DNA from: an uncultured Oscillospiraceae bacterium
Lineage (GTDB): Bacteria; Bacillota; Clostridia; Oscillospirales; Oscillospiraceae
DNA: 6,978 nucleotides
Assembly: GCA_900756495.1 (NCBI GenBank)
Contig: CAAEKI010000021.1
Span: 1-6,978, forward strand
Direction: 5' to 3'
In this document: positions 1 to 6,978 of the stretch, piece by piece
Position numbering within the stretch: the first letter of the stretch is position 1
Layout: each line of letters begins with the position of its first letter
Translations under genes and position numbers: made by a program
Notes under the pieces: generated by a model
Databases searched by the model: none
Told to the model about the DNA's origin: nothing
The model's input: the letters and a program-made list of their open reading frames with translations, nothing else

Positions 1-2
1 GC

Positions 3-39
3 AAAAACCGCCCGGCCCGCTTTTCAGCGGGCCGGGCGG
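3..39 (-). terminator. Rho-independent terminator after rpoC
   Basis: Positions 8-20 and 27-39 are perfect inverted repeats, giving a 13-bp stem made only of G and C around a 6-base loop (21-26). Read on the minus strand, the stem is followed at once by five T residues (7 down to 3). This is the classic layout of an intrinsic terminator. It begins 20 bases past the rpoC stop codon, so it should end the rpoBC transcript. There is no T run on the other side of the stem, so it should not work for plus-strand transcripts. Confidence 0.95.
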
Positions 40-59
40 GCAGGATCTCGGTCAGGCCA

Positions 60-3824
<3,765 letters not shown>

Positions 3825-3835
3825 AAATCACTCGT

Positions 3836-3840
3836 CCTCC
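3836..3840 (-). promoter_or_regulatory. Ribosome binding site of rpoC
   Basis: On the minus strand the rpoB-rpoC gap carries GGAGG within the purine-rich run AAGGAAAGGGAGG, 11 bases before the rpoC ATG. The spacing is slightly long but usable. It supports the ATG at 3822-3824 as the start. The 22-base gap has no room for a promoter or terminator, so rpoC should be translated from the rpoB transcript. Confidence 0.85.
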
Positions 3841-3846
3841 CTTTCC

Positions 3847-6909
<3,063 letters not shown>

Positions 6910-6978
6910 GATACGGGGCCACGCTTCTCTTTCCGCATGCCGAGGCCTGATCCGCTTTTATAAGTGCACCGAGCGAAC
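6910..6978 (-). other. Disrupted 5' continuation of rpoB at the window edge
   Basis: The rpoB frame continues upstream of the GTG through a few plausible residues (PRI just before VATLEKD), but then reads unlike beta and meets TAA at 6958-6960. The other two minus-strand frames are open across these bases. One of them reads [14 protein letters not shown], which loosely resembles the segment expected here in clostridial beta subunits (an 'LRALG...D...FG' stretch before the ATLEKD motif). Beyond the stop the original frame gives VRSVHL, weakly like that conserved LRALG. The simplest reading is one or more small insertions or deletions, probably sequence or assembly errors near a contig end. I see no ribosome binding site or credible promoter for a shortened gene. 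Confidence 0.5.

Noticed and set aside
6955..6970. TATAAAA-like stretch on the minus strand as a -10 promoter element
   Set aside because: No matching -35 element is visible at the right distance, and the position falls where rpoB coding sequence should be.

Overview
The window holds two adjacent minus-strand genes of the core transcription machinery. Nearly all of rpoB (RNA polymerase beta subunit) lies to the right and a complete rpoC (beta' subunit) to the left. A strong Rho-independent terminator sits directly behind rpoC. Every convincing coding signal is on the minus strand, so the window reads right to left.

The organism is most likely a GC-rich member of the Clostridia (Bacillota), plausibly in the Oscillospiraceae (Flavonifractor/Oscillibacter-like). 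RpoC lacks the large proteobacterial insertion in the trigger loop, and RpoB lacks the large proteobacterial insertion ahead of the [12 protein letters not shown] motif. Many segments, such as [13 protein letters not shown], read like clostridial polymerases as I remember them, and the codons are GC-rich. The family placement is an inference from recall, not from a search.

Layout: 3-39 terminator for minus-strand transcripts; 60-3824 rpoC, 1254 codons; 3825-3846 a 22-base gap with the rpoC ribosome binding site; 3847 to about 6909 rpoB from its stop codon back to roughly residue 200-240 of a normal beta subunit; 6910-6978 sequence where the rpoB frame breaks (in-frame TAA at 6958-6960), most likely a sequence or assembly error near a contig edge. 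The short spacing and shared orientation make rpoB-rpoC one transcriptional unit, and the terminator right after rpoC marks its end. The products combine with alpha, omega and a sigma factor to form RNA polymerase; beta and beta' together build the active centre and main channel.

I found no mobile element, CRISPR array, RNA gene or unknown system. The points worth a second look are the broken 5' end of rpoB, a roughly 55-residue insertion in RpoC, a long acidic tail on RpoB, and two drug-site residues.
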